From contig OX438741.1 of NCBI GenBank assembly GCA_949316235.1, positions 27,595,324-27,659,323 of the forward strand: a stretch of DNA of 64,000 nucleotides, given 5' to 3'. Below the pieces are notes generated by a model. The model made no database searches, was not told the DNA's origin, and saw only the letters and a list, made by a program, of their open reading frames with translations. A program made the position numbers and the translations under genes. Below, piece after piece: positions 46,376-58,700 of this stretch. Position 1 is the first letter of the stretch. Each line of letters starts with the position of its first letter. Origin of the DNA: Oegoconia quadripuncta (Eukaryota > Arthropoda > Insecta > Lepidoptera > Autostichidae).

Positions 46376-48695
46376 CAAACCGAAGTAAAGTAATATAATG
46401 AATGACACATTTTTGTGACAATGGCGACTGCCCATTGTCTTCGTCAGGCTTCGTTAATAGTTGCTAGCTGTGTTAATATGGCAGAATGATGAATAATTTG
46501 GTAATTTCCCAGTATGATCAGGTGTTTCGATTTAGGCTGCTACTTTGCTGTTAAGCTAAGCGAACAAACGGACTGCCTTTATTTACGCGCTTATTAACAT
46601 ATTTCGAACAGTAATAGTAGTTCATATGGTATAGTAATTTATTCGATTGTACTCTCAGTTTGTTGGCGAACGCAGTAATTACTGAAACTTAATAAAATAT
46701 TTCGAAAAGCGTTCATTACCTATTATCTGAAAAAACTTACTTGGAATATTATGGACTATAAAGGAATTGTAATATTATCTGTGTAATGTTTTGTTCATCT
46801 ATAGCGGGGTGCTGGTACAGATTGCCAAATGACACACTTGCTGCCGCGGGGACTTATCCACGAGTCACTTTATTTGAATAATTTCATAATTATCATACGT
46901 ATAGGCAGTAAACACCTAGATAACTCTAGGTGTCTACTGTCTAAGTTCAAATTTTATGGTTTGCTGCAAATATTTTCACTTTTACATCCCCCTTCAAATT
47001 AATCCAATCGGGTAATTTTAAGGGATATTACTAGCTACTTTATTCCAAATCCTGTCCAGTCGGCATTATGTTTTCTTGTTCCATTACCCTCTATCAGCCG
47101 AATGTATAACTAGACTAGTTTTGCGCCCGCGACTTCGTCCGAGTTTATATCGAAATAAAATATGAACTATTACATGTATTAGGTATACATATAAACCGTC
47201 CGGTAGAAACTCTAAAAGGTGGTGAAAATCGTATCGAAATCCGTTGCATAGTTTAGTACAACTAAGCACACAAATGCATACAGACGCGGATATCAACTTT
47301 CTTTTATACTATTTCAATGTAACCATTATTTACTTCTATACTCCTACCTATGTCCACGCACGTTCAAATTTATCTCGCCTCTCGTTACTTTACTGGTACC
47401 TTATGTTTGCCTGTGACAAAAATGTTTAGGAAACTGTATTTACCTATTAATATGAATATGACATATTTTTTCTGTATCCGCTCCGTTAACTCGCCCTTGT
47501 ATCTCATTTCGTATCTTTCGTAACTTTGAATTCGTCGTTTAGTACAGAGTGAGTTTATATAATGAAACGTAGTGATGTTAGGTAACTAAAATAAAACTAT
47601 GTTACTTACAGTTTGGTAAGTGTCGCCAAATAAAATTTCATGAATAATACTTGCATACAAAATTTAATACGATATGTGAAATATTTGTCTGATTGCTAGT
47701 CTAGAGATGAAATATGTTGAGGCCGATCTTGCAACGGTTGACCCACAATCCGATATAAGTTAGATGTGAAATTTTTCATGCATAGTGTAGATCCGATGGA
47801 AATATAATATTCCAAACTTTGAGACTTAATAGGACTATATATTAGTAGTTATGATATCTCACTACCTATATGCTTTTGATGTGATATCAAACATCTAACA
47901 AGAATGAAAAGCTTGATCAAATATAAATATCCTTGACCTCTCGACATTCGCTTTTCACCAAAATGTGTTACTTTTTCCATTCGATATACTACCGAAATAA
48001 AGTCGGTTAAGAAAAATTAACAAAAATGGAAAAGTTTATCATCTAAATAATCAATCAATAACATATATAAAACAGTTGCTCAAGAATTATTAAGGATGAG
48101 TTTGTCGATTAAATTATAGCAGGCTGCTCAATAATAAACTCAGTGCTTAAAGCTTTATTTGAACTAAGTAGTTACGAAACTATCCTATGTTTTTCCGTCA
48201 GTATAGTATAGGTAATAACATAGGTGCTACTAAATTATAAGTTCAAAATCATAACAGGCAGGACCTTGTCTATATCAAATCATGTTTTGTTTAGTTACCA
48301 GCACTGCACGATAAGCTATAAATGAAACGAAATAGCAGGCAATTAATTTTCATGTAATTATTAAAATTAATTACCGAAGGATGCAATCCCTAGACGTCAT
48401 AATTTATGAATATAATTTCTACTAATTCTAGTACGAGAAATCTTAAGTGCCTTTGCACTAAACATAATTTTAGTGCAAGATTTCTAAATTAGTTCCATAA
48501 TAATGGCTTATCCAGTTTAGGTTACATTGCTTAATTTACACCAATTTCGAGAGCAACTAGCATTCAGTCACTAGTTTATTCAGGAATTTTTCTATGGATT
48601 AAGTGACGGTGTTTTATAAATTATTTCTGGTATATATTTTTATATATATATATTTAGTATGTGCATGATATTCTAAAAAGTTTGTGGTTTTACAG
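46376..48695. other. Region upstream of the sulfatase gene
   Basis: The first exon of the sulfatase (start codon and beginning of the signal peptide) should lie here but could not be located. A Helitron-like end in minus orientation is at about 47112-47260 ('ctagttttgcgcccgcgact'). The rest is AT-rich. Confidence 0.4.
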
Positions 48696-51600
48696 TCTAT
48701 TTAGCCTTATGCTGGCATGTGCTGCGGATGAAGAAATTGTTAAACCAAACATTTTATTCATAGTCGCTGATGATTTGGTAAATATTTGCTGTAATTTTTA
48801 ACAATGTCATTGGTAGAATATTGGGACTTTTCGAATGATGTGGTCTCAACGCACAGTACATCGGAAATCGTTGGTGCTTCGATATAACGAGTATCCGACG
48901 CAATGTGCCACTCTAAATGTTTTTCGAAGCCTTTGCTCCCAACATCCCTACTAACCCTTAGTAATGTGGGTCGAGAGAACGTCATGCGAAACTGAGTTGG
49001 GAATCCCTTGAATTACCTTTTTGCTTAAACAATTTTTACCTATCTCAAGTTGCTCTAAGAAAAAAAAAATCAATCATTGAAATACTCTTATTTGCACCGT
49101 CAAATAAATTACTACGTACAGAAGACTTCTTTAGCCTTTTGTACAAAGTACTACGTTCAGCAGTGGTAGAAAATTAAAGAGATGGCTTGATTAAAAAACA
49201 TTTTGTGTGGAAAAATTAAAAACAAATCTCGTCATCATCAAAATATTCATCAAAGGGTATATTTGTTGCTACGTTCACACCAAAGGTACAAGTTGAGATA
49301 CATGTTGCGATCTTTGTTGGGATACATATCTGATACCTGTTGCGACTACAATGTGGTTGAGACACAATGTAATCGGAGCGGTATGTAAACTGCTTGCCTA
49401 CTAAACTATTGTTTAAACTCAAATGTCTCTGAGTACGTCAGGTCTTTTATTTTAGGAATTTTGTATGGTCGAAATAATCGATCGTGAACAAAGCTAAATC
49501 TTTTTTGGGCCGTTGTATTAATCTTCAGTAACGAACACTTACACTTATTATCACTTGTAGTGTGCAAGTGAAATTTCATGTTCCCACAATAATCCGCCAA
49601 ATCTAACTCCAAGACAAGAAACTGTCCTGCTCAATGTTCTACCTTTACTATACATCAAGACTTGAGACATACAAATTGCCGGAAATATATAAACAAAAAT
49701 GCACGATCTCTTTCTGAATTCCAATAAAAAGACCCAGATAGAGAATGCAATCATCTACATTATTCAAAGTCAAAGTCACGCACGGTATCAGCATGATATC
49801 GTCACAAATGAGTACCTATCTAATTATGTATAATCTGCTCATGAATACAATATTTATTATAAAGCACAAAGAAAGCGGCTGGTAGACTCTAGAGCAGCAA
49901 CAATTTTGTGATACTACGTGCCGATAAAAAAGTGCCCGGTGTAGGCGATCCCTGCATTAGCAACACAACACGTGTCAAGATATTTTAAATCCTCATTATT
50001 TTCAAAAATCACCACAGTTTATCTTATATAAATAAAATGTTCTCAGGGTTGGGACGACGTAAGTTTCCATGGATCGGATCAAATTTTGACACCAAATATT
50101 GACGTGTTAGCGTGGCAAGGAGTCATTCTCCAGCAATATTACACGGACACTTCGGGGACAGCTTCAAGGAGCGCTCTCTTTACTGGGAAATATCCTCTGC
50201 GCCTCGGTACGTAAATAATTAATCTTACGCCTCTCCATTTATTTCGTTTGTATGTATACCTCTTGAATCTGTCTCTTTCATTCAATTCAATTTGATTATT
50301 TTTGTGTCGTCGAGGACTGTCGTTTGAGCGGCACAGCTTGAAACCCGATTATAGAAAATTATCCTCCTACTTGAAATTCACATTGGTTCATTTTATTAGT
50401 AATAATGTCCTAAATTGGGCTAAGCAAATAGAGAAGCAAATGTGGTTACATAGCAACCATTCTTGTCCTTGTTGTGTTGTTGGTTAAATTAGCCTTCATT
50501 GATCACAGTTGGGCAAACACAACAATTTTCAGTCTTACAGTCTTTTGTACTCGGTGAGCAGACTAAATAATGTAATTTAATTTCTAGGTACCCAAAGCAC
50601 TTCAATAAAAGCCGCTGAAGATCGAGGTATACCAATTTCGGAACGACTATTACCCTCCTATTTAAGCGAATTGGGGTACGAGACGCATTTGATAGGTAAA
50701 TGGCACGTCGGGAAATCCAGGGAACATTATCTGCCTACTAACAGGGGATTTGATACTTTCTACGGCTTCCTCGGCGATTCTGTGGATTATTTCACTTATA
50801 ATCTCATAGAGGTATTGAATTTAGAAAATGATTATAAAGTGTATTAAATTTAATCAAATTGATACAAATATCGATTTGAATTTTCTTATCTTTCAAATTA
50901 ATTCTAAAATCTTTGATTATTTTCAGAATTGGAACAAAAGTTCGTTCTATGGTCTTGACCTGTTTAATGGTACAGAGCCATTGGAGGACGTGACTGGTCA
51001 TCTAACAGATATATTTACAGAAAGAGCCGTACAAAGTATGTCATTTGTAACAATTTTAGAAACACTTTATAGAGTGTGCGTTTATATCAACGTCAACAGA
51101 CAATGTGCTTAAAGTAGCAGGATATGTTATTTGGACTTCTCCCATAAGAGCTGTAGAGATTATTGCAAGAGTGAAATTTAAATTACTGCCTTTTATTTGA
51201 TACTAGGTCAAAGCAGTTCACACAATGTTCAAAATGCAATTTAGGTAATTGCAAGAGGCTTTTAAAATTAATCTGCGTGTTTACCTGCAGATTGCTAAAA
51301 GCAAAAAATAGGTGGAAAATTATACGTTTAATTAATTAAGCGTGTCCCAATTGATCTTTCAGTAATACGAGATCACAACGCATCAAGGCCCCTTTACCTA
51401 CACGTGTCGCACGCCGCCCCCCACGCTGGAGGGGGGCTGGTTAATCTCCAACCGCCTGTCGACACAATAGCGGCAAACGATCACATTGCTCATTCTGCTA
51501 GGAGATTATATGCAGGCAAGTTAATCAGAATCACAAAATTATTAATGTGTTGTTCATTAATAGTTTTTTTTCTGATTTCATGATATCTTTAACTTTAACA

Positions 51601-53414
51601 ATAAATAATTTGTGTTTTATCCATTATATTTCAGGTTTAGTAACAAATATGGATAAAAGCATTGGGGAAATTGTTACAGCGTTAGCTGAGAGGGAAATGC
51701 TTGAGGATACCTTAATTGTATTTGTTTCCGATAATGGCGCAGCAACTACTGGGCCGTCTCAAAATTTCGGTTCTAACTTACCCTTACGTGGTATGAAGAA
51801 TACGCCGTGGGAAGGTGGCGCGCGATCCACAGCAGTGATGTGGCATGCCGAGTTAACGCCTGGTGTTTCGCAAGGTTTGTTCCATGTCACCGATTGGCTA
51901 CCTACTCTCGTTACCGCTGCCGGTGGCTACGTATACAAAAGTATTGATGGTATTAACCAATGGGAGTCTATAACAAAAGGAAGACCATCTGAAAGGAAGG
52001 ACGTTTTAGTAACAATTGATGATTTAAAGGGCTGGGCGGCGTTTATTGAAGGCGATTATAAAATAATTGTCGGAGAATTGGACGAAGCGCTCTGCGGATA
52101 TTATGGAATGGAATTAACAGATTTAAGGCTTGACGCTCCTCCTTATGAAAATTTTCTATTGAACTGCCAAACTAATCGTGCACTCAAGGACAACCTAAAT
52201 TTATATTTGGACGTTGACGAAGCTTTTGAAAAACGTAACGAAACTAATTTACTTATGAAAATGATTCCAATACAACACGAAGAACTTTGCATTCCTGACA
52301 AAGGTATAATAATATGCATCTATATTCTTTTTGCAGACATTTGATACTATTTTTAATAATAATTTCGACATTTTTTTCATAATAACTATGATAAACGTGT
52401 ACGTAGTTAATGCCTATGGAAAGTGACTATAGTATCACCCATGAATGACACCTGTTACGTCCCAATGGTCAACATTCTAGACCTGAAATAGAAGGGTCAT
52501 ACATTTAAGAGTACCTTATAAGCTAGTAATTTTCCTGGGTCCTTTACATCGCACCACAACAATGCTAAAAACAAATCACTCGTCGCTCAGGCGTATTCGC
52601 TATTCGTTTTCGATTAGCGAAGTTAAGCAACGTCTGGCGCGGTAAGTCTTTGGGTGGATGACCACTAGTGGCATTTTAATACGAGTCTTACCGTGCTTCT
52701 GAGAGTACGTTAAATAGTCGGCCCTGGTTGTTTTCAATTGAAGGCACTAGTTAAGCCAAGTCGGTAACCTACAGGGGCGGCTTAAAAACACTACTGTCGG
52801 TAGCCACTCGTGTCAGACGAGACCCTCAAATCAAATCAATTCCACCAATCCGCACTGGGCCCGCGTTTTGGATTATGGTCCATACCCTCTCCCAGTGAGA
52901 GGAGGCTGTGCCCTAACAGTGGCGACGTGTAAGGCTGATGATGACTCAAAAAGTTTACTGTGTAATAATTTATTCTAAGTCAGAAATGTGCATGCTAAAG
53001 TATGTATGCTATCTATACTATTATGTAATTTCAGGCAAAGGTTGTCTCTATAACATTACTAGAGATCCATTAGAATCTCATGATCTCTGGTATTCAGAGC
53101 CAGAAATGGTAAAGCGTATGTCACTTCGTCTAAGAACACTATGGGCTGAATTAAAACCTAGACGTGAGCCTAAACCTGATGTCAGAGCAAATCCTTCCCT
53201 TCGCAACTACATTTGGCTACCTTGGGCACGCGACGACGAGTTGATAGCAGAACCTAACAACTACTTTCCCACTTTTCCCTTACAAGTCTCACTGGGAGAA
53301 CTTCAATACATAGTTGATTTAAATTTGAATAGTTTGAAGGAGACAATTTTTGAAAGCGTTCAGAGCATGAGAAATTCATTCGTGAGAAGTGTGGGTGGAT
53401 TGTTTTCATTCTAA
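48696..53414 (+). CDS. Arylsulfatase B-like protein with a dead active site (first exon not found)
   Basis: Exons: 48696-48777, 50047-50206, 50588-50811, 50927-51035, 51363-51515, 51635-52303 and 53035-53414. All phases agree and give 591 residues plus a missing N-terminus. The first exon ends a likely signal peptide ([13 protein letters not shown]) and starts the sulfatase domain ([12 protein letters not shown], then GWDDVSFHG). Kept family features: the two metal-binding Asp (ADD), GKWHVG, the HVSH/H region, FVSDNGA and the [11 protein letters not shown] lysine. The consensus C-x-P-S-R, whose Cys becomes formylglycine, reads G-T-A-S-R (Gly codon 50155-50157), so sulfate-ester hydrolysis is not expected. 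Five N-glycosylation sequons (NKS, NGT, NAS, NET, NIT) suggest a lysosomal or secreted protein. One intron is GC-AG. No frameshift or stop is present, so this looks like a maintained pseudoenzyme rather than a decayed gene. Confidence 0.92.
50149..50169 (+). other. Degenerate sulfatase active-site motif (Cys to Gly, Pro to Ala)
   Basis: Codons read T-S-G-T-A-S-R. Aligned with the usual …P-x-C-T-P-S-R, the glycine codon GGG (50155-50157) replaces the catalytic cysteine and GCT (50161-50163) replaces proline. The flanking YYTDTS…[13 protein letters not shown] aligns without gaps to normal arylsulfatases, so the substitution is not an alignment slip. A Cys codon (TGT/TGC) to GGG needs at least two changes, which argues against a single sequencing error. 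Confidence 0.9.
51516..51634 (+). other. Non-canonical GC-AG intron in the sulfatase gene
   Basis: The donor is GCAG then GCAAGT and the acceptor is atatttcag. Phase is kept: the split codon rejoins as GGT in TAT-GCA-GGT-TTA. The otherwise strong donor match (AG before, AAGT after) is typical of GC-AG introns. No GT donor nearby preserves the frame. Confidence 0.8.
52570..52945 (+). repeat. 5S rRNA-derived SINE (SINE3-like) in the last sulfatase intron
   Basis: The sequence 'agcgaagttaagcaacgtct', then 'ggtaagtctttgggtggatg' and 'acc', matches the internal promoter region of 5S rRNA (box A, intermediate element, box C). A non-5S body follows: 'tcggccctggttgttttcaa', 'cgcactgggcccgcg' and 'ccctctcccagtgagagg'. 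The body recurs without the 5S head at about 60945-61125, and its end at about 54228-54300. It is not a working 5S gene, since the 5' half is degraded. Confidence 0.7.
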
Positions 53415-53434
53415 TTACATTTAAGCATGTAAGC

Positions 53435-53440
53435 AATAAA
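53435..53440 (+). terminator. Polyadenylation signal of the sulfatase gene
   Basis: A canonical AATAAA starts 21 bases after the TAA stop at 53412-53414, implying a very short 3' UTR. Confidence 0.7.
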
Positions 53441-55608
53441 TTATTTATAATTAAGAACATAATGGTTTTCCTTTCTATTTATTTACGTTATAAGATTTAA
53501 TTAAGCATCTTTTCATAAAGGACATAATAATGTGGTATATCCTTAAAATAACGCATTTTGTGAACCGTCGACGATATTACGTCGTTGGCTCGCTCCGTCC
53601 ATCCTTTGATCAGGGTGTGCATTAAAAAGGAAAATTGGTCAGCTTTTCGGGTTCGCGTGAGTGAAAGAACATCCACACTATGTGTTTGTATATCTACTAA
53701 ATAATATGCCTCTATCACTATACAATTATCTATCTAGTGGAGCTACCTAACTCCCATGATTATTTTCACATTATAACGGTGCAATGGTGACAGTTACAAT
53801 ACTTTTCTAAAGTTTATACAATACTCACATATATTATAAATATATTAATCGTAATTTGTCTTCTACAAACCAGCCTCTCGCCCGCGTCACTGCCTGCGTG
53901 GAATTAGTTATTCGTAAAATAGATTTTATATCTTACCCAAATCTGTTCAACCCTTTAAAGGTGACTGAGTAACGAGTATCCAAATACAACTAAGCCAACT
54001 ATCCAACTAATAATATAAATGCGAAGGTTTGTGTATGTAGATATGTATGTATGTTTATTACTTCTTCAAGCCTGAACTGCTGGACAGATTTGGATGAAAT
54101 TTGGTTAGTAGATAGAATAGGACCTGGATAATTTTTTTTGCTAAACTTGTTTTGTTGAAATCTTCCACGCGGACGAAGTTGCGTGCGGAAAGCTAGTTCA
54201 TAATATTATTGGGATAGAATGTATGCACTAGACCCGCGTGGTGCATTAAAGCCCATACAGAGGAGAGACGGTGCCCCAACAGTGGGAACCTAAGGCTATC
54301 GGTGTAGTTACTAAAAGTCTTACATTTTCTTAGGAAGGCATATAATATAGAGCCATTCAACGATTACTTACTAATACGTAAATTAGTTTACATTGCGATA
54401 CATAAAGCAAGTACTTAAAAATTAAAATTAAAAACTCACAAAATTTTAAATCTCATTCAGTTTCCAAATAATAAAAAAGATTGGAAAAACTTTTCAAATG
54501 AATATCGTAAGGGCTTTTTGACGGGAACTCGGCGAGTGAAGTAGCATTTTTCTTTATAGGTCTTAAAATTTGTGCATTCTAACTTTTGAAGCTTAATAAT
54601 GGCAGAATATTGTGCAGCAAACGTTAGTGTTGGTGTACAGGTGAAGGGAAGTGTAAATTAAAGTGCGTAACGGAGCTTTCGGGTTCCCACAAGAAGCCGC
54701 CAAAATCTTTTGTAAAGCATTCTGCCACTTTACTGAAGAATGACTTGACCGTGACTAGACTCTGTATACGACGAATTACTTGTTTTGATTGAGACTGACC
54801 TATAAACTGAAGAAATAAGATAAATAAAAATTTTCACTCGAAACTGTCAGTAATGTCCCTCGACAATGAGGTTGACTGGTTGCCATCCTCAAAAATAAGA
54901 AGAAGAAGAAGAATATCGTAAATGGTGGCTATTATTTGAGCATCAGCATAAACTATTGATGGGACGCTCTATATAAAAGCTTTTTCTCCCAGGTACCCAG
55001 CATGGTGGTAAAGGCAAATAAAAATCGGGATGAATATATAATGGCTGCTGCCAGCAATGGTCACTACATAAGCTGTCGTAACAAATTTTAAATTAGGTAA
55101 TTATCTTACGCCAATATCTCATTCAATTTTCTCATTATTTATGTTTTCAATTTCCTTCGAAATAACCAGCGTAAGCTTATTGAATAGGAAATGTCTCTAT
55201 GGCTGTCGGTCCTGGACTTCTTATTCACAATGTATTATTGAAGAAAATTTAATTAAGCAATTAACCATAAAGATACTTAGTATAATGGGTCTTTTTATGT
55301 CGTTAGAATAATGCCAAAAGATTCGTGAAAAGCGTCATCTTTAGAAAAAGCCCTCTAAACGTGCTGAATCGACTTAGTATTGCCTTCATAAATCTTTTGA
55401 GCCGGCAAGTCGTCTAATCTAACGCTTCAGTTGAACAAGAAATATACGATCCTTCAGGCAATTTGTATTGCATTCTCTCCGAAGACGAGGAGCTGTGCCT
55501 TCTTCAGTGCGGATCGGATAAATTTTTCTCGTAATGAGATTGAATTGTTTTATCAATAACTTATCATTTAAGTAGGTATATGTATATAAAATAATGTGAA
55601 GCTTTTTT
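53441..55608. other. Downstream intergenic DNA, no gene
   Basis: Contains a Helitron-like element (54002-54196) and a piece of the 5S-SINE body end at about 54228-54300. The rest has no supported exon. Confidence 0.45.
54002..54196 (+). mobile_element. Helitron-like non-autonomous element, copy 5
   Basis: Begins TCCAACTAATAATATAAATG and ends 'gtgcggaaagctag' (TC…CTAG). The middle 'gaaatttggttagtagatag' and 'cgcggacgaag' match the other copies, though the 'cgcgggataaacaaatttcc' block is missing. Confidence 0.6.
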
Positions 55609-55763
55609 TAGGATTTTGTCATGTTTATTAAATCATTTATAAATTCATCAATCAATTATATATAGGAAACAGAGAATCAACAATGCCTAAATATTAAAAT
55701 AAAAAGCTTATTCTTTCGATTTGAAGAATTTATAAATGATTTAATAAACATGGCAAAATCCTA
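55609..55763. repeat. 38-bp inverted repeat with one mismatch, 79-bp spacer
   Basis: The left arm 55609-55646 starts TAGGATTTTGTCATGTTTAT. The right arm 55726-55763 is its reverse complement with a single difference (catggc against catgac). It is probably a small MITE or a former hairpin transcript. No target duplication is certain. Confidence 0.8.
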
Positions 55764-58700
55764 AATAATTTGATAGAAAATATACGTTTTTTGGTCATTA
55801 AACTTTTCTGACCAATTTGTAATAGTTATTTGCACCTTGTACAGCCACCTGTATTTAAAACTATACCCTCATGTTTATTAACGCACTAAATCTATCGCCT
55901 TAATTATGTCTCGCAAATAAAATCAAGCAGGTGCATACCCCGCATGAGTAGTCTTATCAGGATATGAAATTGCGATACCCTTGTTTTGCCTTGCACGACA
56001 TTAACGCAATAACGCTCTGGGGTATACTTTTAGTTGCAGGTGAGGTGACAGTACAAGATAATAGGTGTATATGTATGAGGGAACGACTAATTACAGCTCT
56101 CACAAGAGGTTGCTTACAATACATCTTTTAAAGTGCTAAGGTTTTTTTGTAGAGGCGTTAATGAACATATTTAATTCAATGAAATTAATGGAACACCTTT
56201 GAGGATGTAGTTGTTTTTGTAGAAATAAATTTTTAATTAAGTTTCACAAAAAAATGTTGGCCATGCTGAGCATGGTTTGTCTAATCTTTAAATCGCTCGA
56301 ATTTATATATATCTCGGACCTCTTGTCATCTCTATGGCATTATACAGTATTGTTTTAATGATGTTCTCGTTGGGAGGGTTGTGACGTCACATTGCAAAAT
56401 ATTCATTTAGCCGTAGTTTTTTGACAGCAAGCAATATTGTTTTTACCCGACTGCTCGAGGAAGGGGGATAATATTCTTCGGGTGTACACACCATTATATA
56501 AATATATTGCATAATGACGTCAATTATTACTTTTATGAAAACGTAATTAACATGCTATATTTGTTTTATTTTGATTCCGGTACTTATGTAAATTTTAAAT
56601 AATATTGAGTGAGTACTTTCAAAACCATCTGTAACTTAGAAATCATCGTGAATTCTTTCGATTATTGTGAAAATTCACCAACTGTCATTACCCCACCGCT
56701 TTGAAGAGATAATTAAGTTAATGATTCATCTATTCGCATTATCATCATCATCTTTATAATAGTCTATTACCGGACAGTTCTCATGAGCACATTATCGAGG
56801 TGCGCAAGATGCCCTGAAAGTTGATGTGCTATTCTCGGAGGTATTAAATTTAACCTTATTGGATAATAATCTGTCATCGTCACACTAGCCTGTCACAGCT
56901 CAGCAATGATGTCAAAATCATTAACATACACTTCACTACACAATCTATACAATATAAGAATGTAGAAATTATGTAGGTATATACCTATATAGGTTATTAC
57001 TCATTACCTATGCTTATATACCGAGGGCTCAACAACGCCTCCAACAGCTCCAATTTAAATAGGATGACGTTCACGGTCGGGGGTTCGATTCTCAGTAGGG
57101 TACATTTTTGTACTCGGGTTAGTGGTATTTAACTATTTATGTATTATACATAATTAGCTTTCAGGCATCTCGGGTGCAGGTCAGAGTGATTTTTTAGATT
57201 TATTCTGTATTTAAAAAGAAATCTTAATTTATCCAATGAGGGCGCGACTGGATGGAATAAACCCTCTTAATACAAGACTACTTTTTCGGTATTTTTGCGA
57301 GGTTTTTTTTTTGCGCGGCTGCTCTTCGACTGTTTATCACCATCCACCTAAAAATATGACATTTTGTTGTTTTTTCAAAGTTAAGATAGTACAAACACAC
57401 ACACTTTCACTATACATACAGAACAGTGGAAATTTCGAGTTACCTTTTATTTGAAATAAGTGTAGATTAAATGTGTTGTTGTGTGCCCACTCCGCCTTCC
57501 TCGCCGCCCACTGATTTCCGCGCACAGAAGTTGATTACCTATTGAGCAATCAATTATGTTGATGATGACGATTTGTTACATACGACGATTTGATACATTC
57601 ATTCAACGAGAGTAAATTATAATAGGTAGAGACCAGGTATACATTCACCTTTTCTTTCACTTGTTTCAAGAAGTAGTATCCTACCAAGAGGTTAAATTGA
57701 GGGCGGAAAGCAGAGAGACGTGGTCAATACTCCACTAACACGAACATAGCTCTTAAATTGAAGAAGAAGAGACCTGGTTTCTGACATGAGGGCCTGGACA
57801 TGAATACATGCATTCATATATAACAACACAATTCAGCGCCTAGTTACATGCACTCTTTGCCACAAAAGAGCTTGAACATCCCCAACTCTGTACATTGACT
57901 TTAGCGAACAATGTTGACGTCTCACGGAAAATAAATTTAATTCCTGTGTACTAAGAACGTAATTCATTTAAGAACTACCTGAACACAAAGGTTTTTGTGT
58001 CAAAATTGTCAAACTCAAAGTTCCAAACTAGGCAAAGCTTGTTCTACGGATACTTTCTTTATCCTTTATTGTACAGAAAATAATAAAAATATATACAGGT
58101 ACATAAGAGTAAGAAATAACGTACAAAATTGAGCTTATTTTAACTTTAATGTAAATTTTTAATGTGAATTGATATGGGACAAGTTCCTGCTATAAAGATT
58201 TTATTATTATTGTTATCGCTAAGCGAGATCTCTTCCAGGCAACCTCAGTCAGTGGTGGTTGGAAAATTATGCGATAGATAAGCACGATTAATAATAAATG
58301 ATTTCCTTCTTGCTCTTTTCGACTCGAGACAAGTTTAAAATTTTATTGGACCAATAAATAAATTCGCGTGCGAAATTGTGAGTTGTAAACAGGGATGTAG
58401 ACAAATTTAGGAGCATATGGTTCGCGACTGTCTCGATGACTATTTAGATGGTGCCAAGGCTTGATTACCTGCAATTTCTCGGGCTGACGTTCCGTAAGCT
58501 AGGTCTTCGATGCTGGTCTAATGTCTGTCGGGAAAGCGCTGTAAGATCGACCGACATGGACGAGCGAAATTTCCAATCATTACCTACAGACTATATAAAC
58601 TTACTTAAATATAAGTAGGTATTTAGATATTTTTTTATATAATTACCTAAATAATACTACTAAATTATTCATTTGAACAGATAAACACTCACAAAGAAAT

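Noticed and set aside
46173..46435. Two overlapping minus-strand proteins rich in F, P, S and Q
   Set aside because: They are translations of the 16-bp minisatellite in two frames; no splice or start context.
48709..48711. ATG as start codon of the sulfatase
   Set aside because: It would leave a truncated signal peptide. A splice acceptor at 48693-48695 in good phase points to an upstream first exon instead.
51547..51634. In-frame N-terminal extension of the large sulfatase exon
   Set aside because: This is intron sequence read through; the exon starts at 51635 after tttcag.
52600..52690. 5S rRNA gene
   Set aside because: Only the internal promoter region is recognisable, the 5' part is degraded, and it continues into a repetitive SINE body.
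52938..53034. In-frame extension before the last sulfatase exon
   Set aside because: Intron read-through; the exon starts at 53035 after tttcag and joins in phase.
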